Of a DNA stretch of 64,000 nucleotides, positions 56,601-59,600 are shown one piece after another (the first letter of the stretch is position 1; the number at the start of each line of letters is the position of its first letter). The stretch lies in contig NC_065896.1 in NCBI RefSeq assembly GCF_905147045.1, forward strand, positions 1,141,001 through 1,205,000, in the 5' to 3' direction. The notes beneath the pieces are model-generated. The model was not told the DNA's origin, ran no database searches, and saw only the letters and a program-made list of their open reading frames with translations. Source of the stretch: Nymphalis io (Eukaryota; Arthropoda; Insecta; Lepidoptera; Nymphalidae). A program made the translations under genes and the position numbers.

Positions 56601-59600
56601 ACGTGGCCGCCGAGAAGGTACCCCGAACGTTCAGTTCTGAGGAACATTTGAATTAAACAATTATTTTTTTTAAAGCTAAATATTATTAATATCCTCTGTT
56701 CAAGACGAAGTAGCCACTTGAAAAAAGTTTACTAGAATATATATGTCCCTGATTTTAATTTTTTTTAATTTGATGATAATTTACCGTGTTACGTTGGTAT
56801 TTTTCAGATCGAGGAGTTGGAGCGTTCGAAGCGACTCCTGCAGTCCGAGTTGGACGAGCTCGCCAACACACAGGGCACGGCCGATAAGAACGTTCACGAA
56901 TTGGAAAAGGCGAAGCGCGCGCTCGAGTCACAGCTCGCTGAACTCAAGGCGCAGAACGAGGAGATCGAGGACGATCTACAGCTCACCGAGGACGCTAAGC
57001 TGCGTCTCGAGGTCAACATGCAAGCTATGCGTGCGCAGTTCGAGCGAGATCTCCAGGTCGGTTGCGTTCCGTTATAAACGGTCGTTTGAAAAACTTAGAT
57101 TGTTTTTAATATTATAGAAGTACAACATTTTTAAGATCTGACAGAGATTCAGTAGGTGAATACCTCAGTTTTCCTCTTATTTGTTTTTACTCTTTAAGAA
57201 TTTCTCTAAATAATACTATAAGGTATATAAGGTAGAATAAAAAAAAGTATAATAACTAATGCGTGTATGCAGGCCAAGGAGGAGGCTGGCGAGGAGAAAC
57301 GTCGCGGTATTGTCAAGCAGCTGCGAGAACTGGAGGCGGAGCTGGAGGAGGAGCGTAAGCAGCGCGCCGCCGCCGCCGCCACGCGCAAGAAGCTGGAGTC
57401 GGACCTCAAGGACGCGGAGCAGGCGCTGCACCTCGCTAACAAGGTGACTATTCGTAGTTATATATTATATTTATTATTTCAAGTACTATTTTGTTGGATA
57501 TATATAATTTGAAAACATATCGGACTGCAATTCTTGAAAAAATGTGTCAATATGAAAGTGATTTTCGATACAGGTCAAGGAGGACGCCGTGAAGCAGACC
57601 AAGAAGCTGACGGTGCAGTTGAAGGAGGCGGCGCGCGAGGCGGAGGAGGCGCGCGCGGGACGCGAGGAGGCGTCGGCGCTGGCGCGCGAGGCCGAGCGCC
57701 GCGTCAAGGCGCTGGAGGCCGAGGCGCTGCAGCACGCCGAGGAGCTGGCCGCCGCCGAGCGCGCGCGCCGCCACGCCGAGGCCGAGCGCGACGACCGCGA
57801 CGACGAGCTCACCGCCACCGGCGCCAAGGTACAACATTCGGGCGGTGCCGCTCTGAAGTCGCTTCATGACAACAAACGCTTTCCTTAAGAGAGCCTTACA
57901 AGTGAAATTTGTTATTAAGATAAAAACCTATCGTGCGTTTTGTTTGTTAAACGAAAGTATAAGGCATGTGGGACGAACAAACTCAAATGTTATATTACTA
58001 CTACAGGTCACATTATTAGTGGACGAGAAGAAGCGGCTAGAGGCGAGGATAGCAGCGCTCGAGGAGGACCTGGACGAGGAACAGTCCAACAACGAGATAC
58101 TTAACGACAGGCTCAGAAAGTCACAGGTATTTGTTATTAAGAACTATATCGTAATCAATCAGAACTATAATCAGTTCAACAATTATATTAAATTATAAAT
58201 GAAATCCTCAGAACCAAATAGACCAGCTCACAATGGAGCTGGGCACGGAGAAGGCGGCGACGCAGAAGTTAGAAAGCGGAAAATTGGTGCTCGAACGACA
58301 GAACAAGGAGCTGAAGGCCAAGCTCGCCGAACTGGAGACCGCTGGACGCGCCAAGACCAAGGTACCAACTACAAAATTTTTCTTATAGTTAGGTGATATA
58401 ATATTTTGTACTTATACTTATTAAACTTTGCCGAATAGATTGAGGTTATTTTGAAAATATATATGTTATTTGTTGCTGTAATGTTTACATGTGTGTGTGC
58501 TTAGGGCGTGATCACGTCATTGGAGCTGAAGGTGTCGAACCTTGAAGAGCAGCTGGAGGCAGAGTCTCGCGAACGTCTCGCGCAGCAGAAGGCGTCGCGG
58601 AAACTCGACAAGAAGATGAAGGAGCTCGCGCTGCAGCTGGACGAGGAGCGCAGACATGCTGACCAGTACAAGGAGCAGATCGAAAAGGTATCACCCACCT
58701 CTGAAACCACATCTGAAATACCCTACAGTTTATCTATTGTATTGTATAATAATTTATCTTACATGCAACTACTTCAAGTTTTGTAATATGACGGTGATCA
58801 GCTTATCAAAACAGTGTGGACACTATCGGTTACCGCCACACGATGAGACCACTCTCAATATAAAGACTGGAACTATCAATGATGAGTGACGTTTTTCAAG
58901 TAGAAGGGACATCAAATCAGGTCCAACGGCTGTTACGTCGACAATCGATATAATTGTAATGCATTTTATGACGACACTGTCTAACTATCGAGGTGTTCTC
59001 TTGCCATCAGTAAATTATCCCTTATAAACTCTTTGCCCGTAAGGATGAATGGTGTTTTATTTCCACTATATAATGATGTAAATCTGTGTGTTCTTGCAGA
59101 TGAATGCGCGCGTGAAAGCCCTTAAGCGCTCAGTGGATGAGGCGGAAGAGGAGGTGCAGCGGGAGAAGGTCGGAAAGCGCAAGGCGCAGCGAGAACTGGA
59201 GGACCTGCTCGAGACGCACGAGACCCTCGCTCGGGAGTGCTCCAACCTGCGCAACAAGCTTAGGTAACTCATCATCATCACCACCGCCATACAATATCTT
59301 CCACTTTACCACCTCAACCTCGTTTCACGGTCACTGGGACCAGACGAACTCTGCAGGTTAATTACAAAGTGTTCTCAATTACAATCGCCTCAATTAATAA
59401 GTTGTATAATTAATTTATTTCTATTCTTGTTGAAAAAGTAGTGTGTCATCAACCATCAAAATATTTACTCTATAACAATTAGTTTAAATTATTCTTTTAA
59501 AATACTTGAGAATATTTTTTAACCCCATATGTATTTACACCGTGCCCCACTTTAGTGGTGCAAATATGTTGTGTACTATGCTACATGCTAAGAACGTTAA

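Noticed and set aside
57486..57888. Overlapping ORFs on both strands around exon 22
   Set aside because: Same cause: GC-rich coding DNA without stops. Only the frame at 57574-57828 continues the rod.
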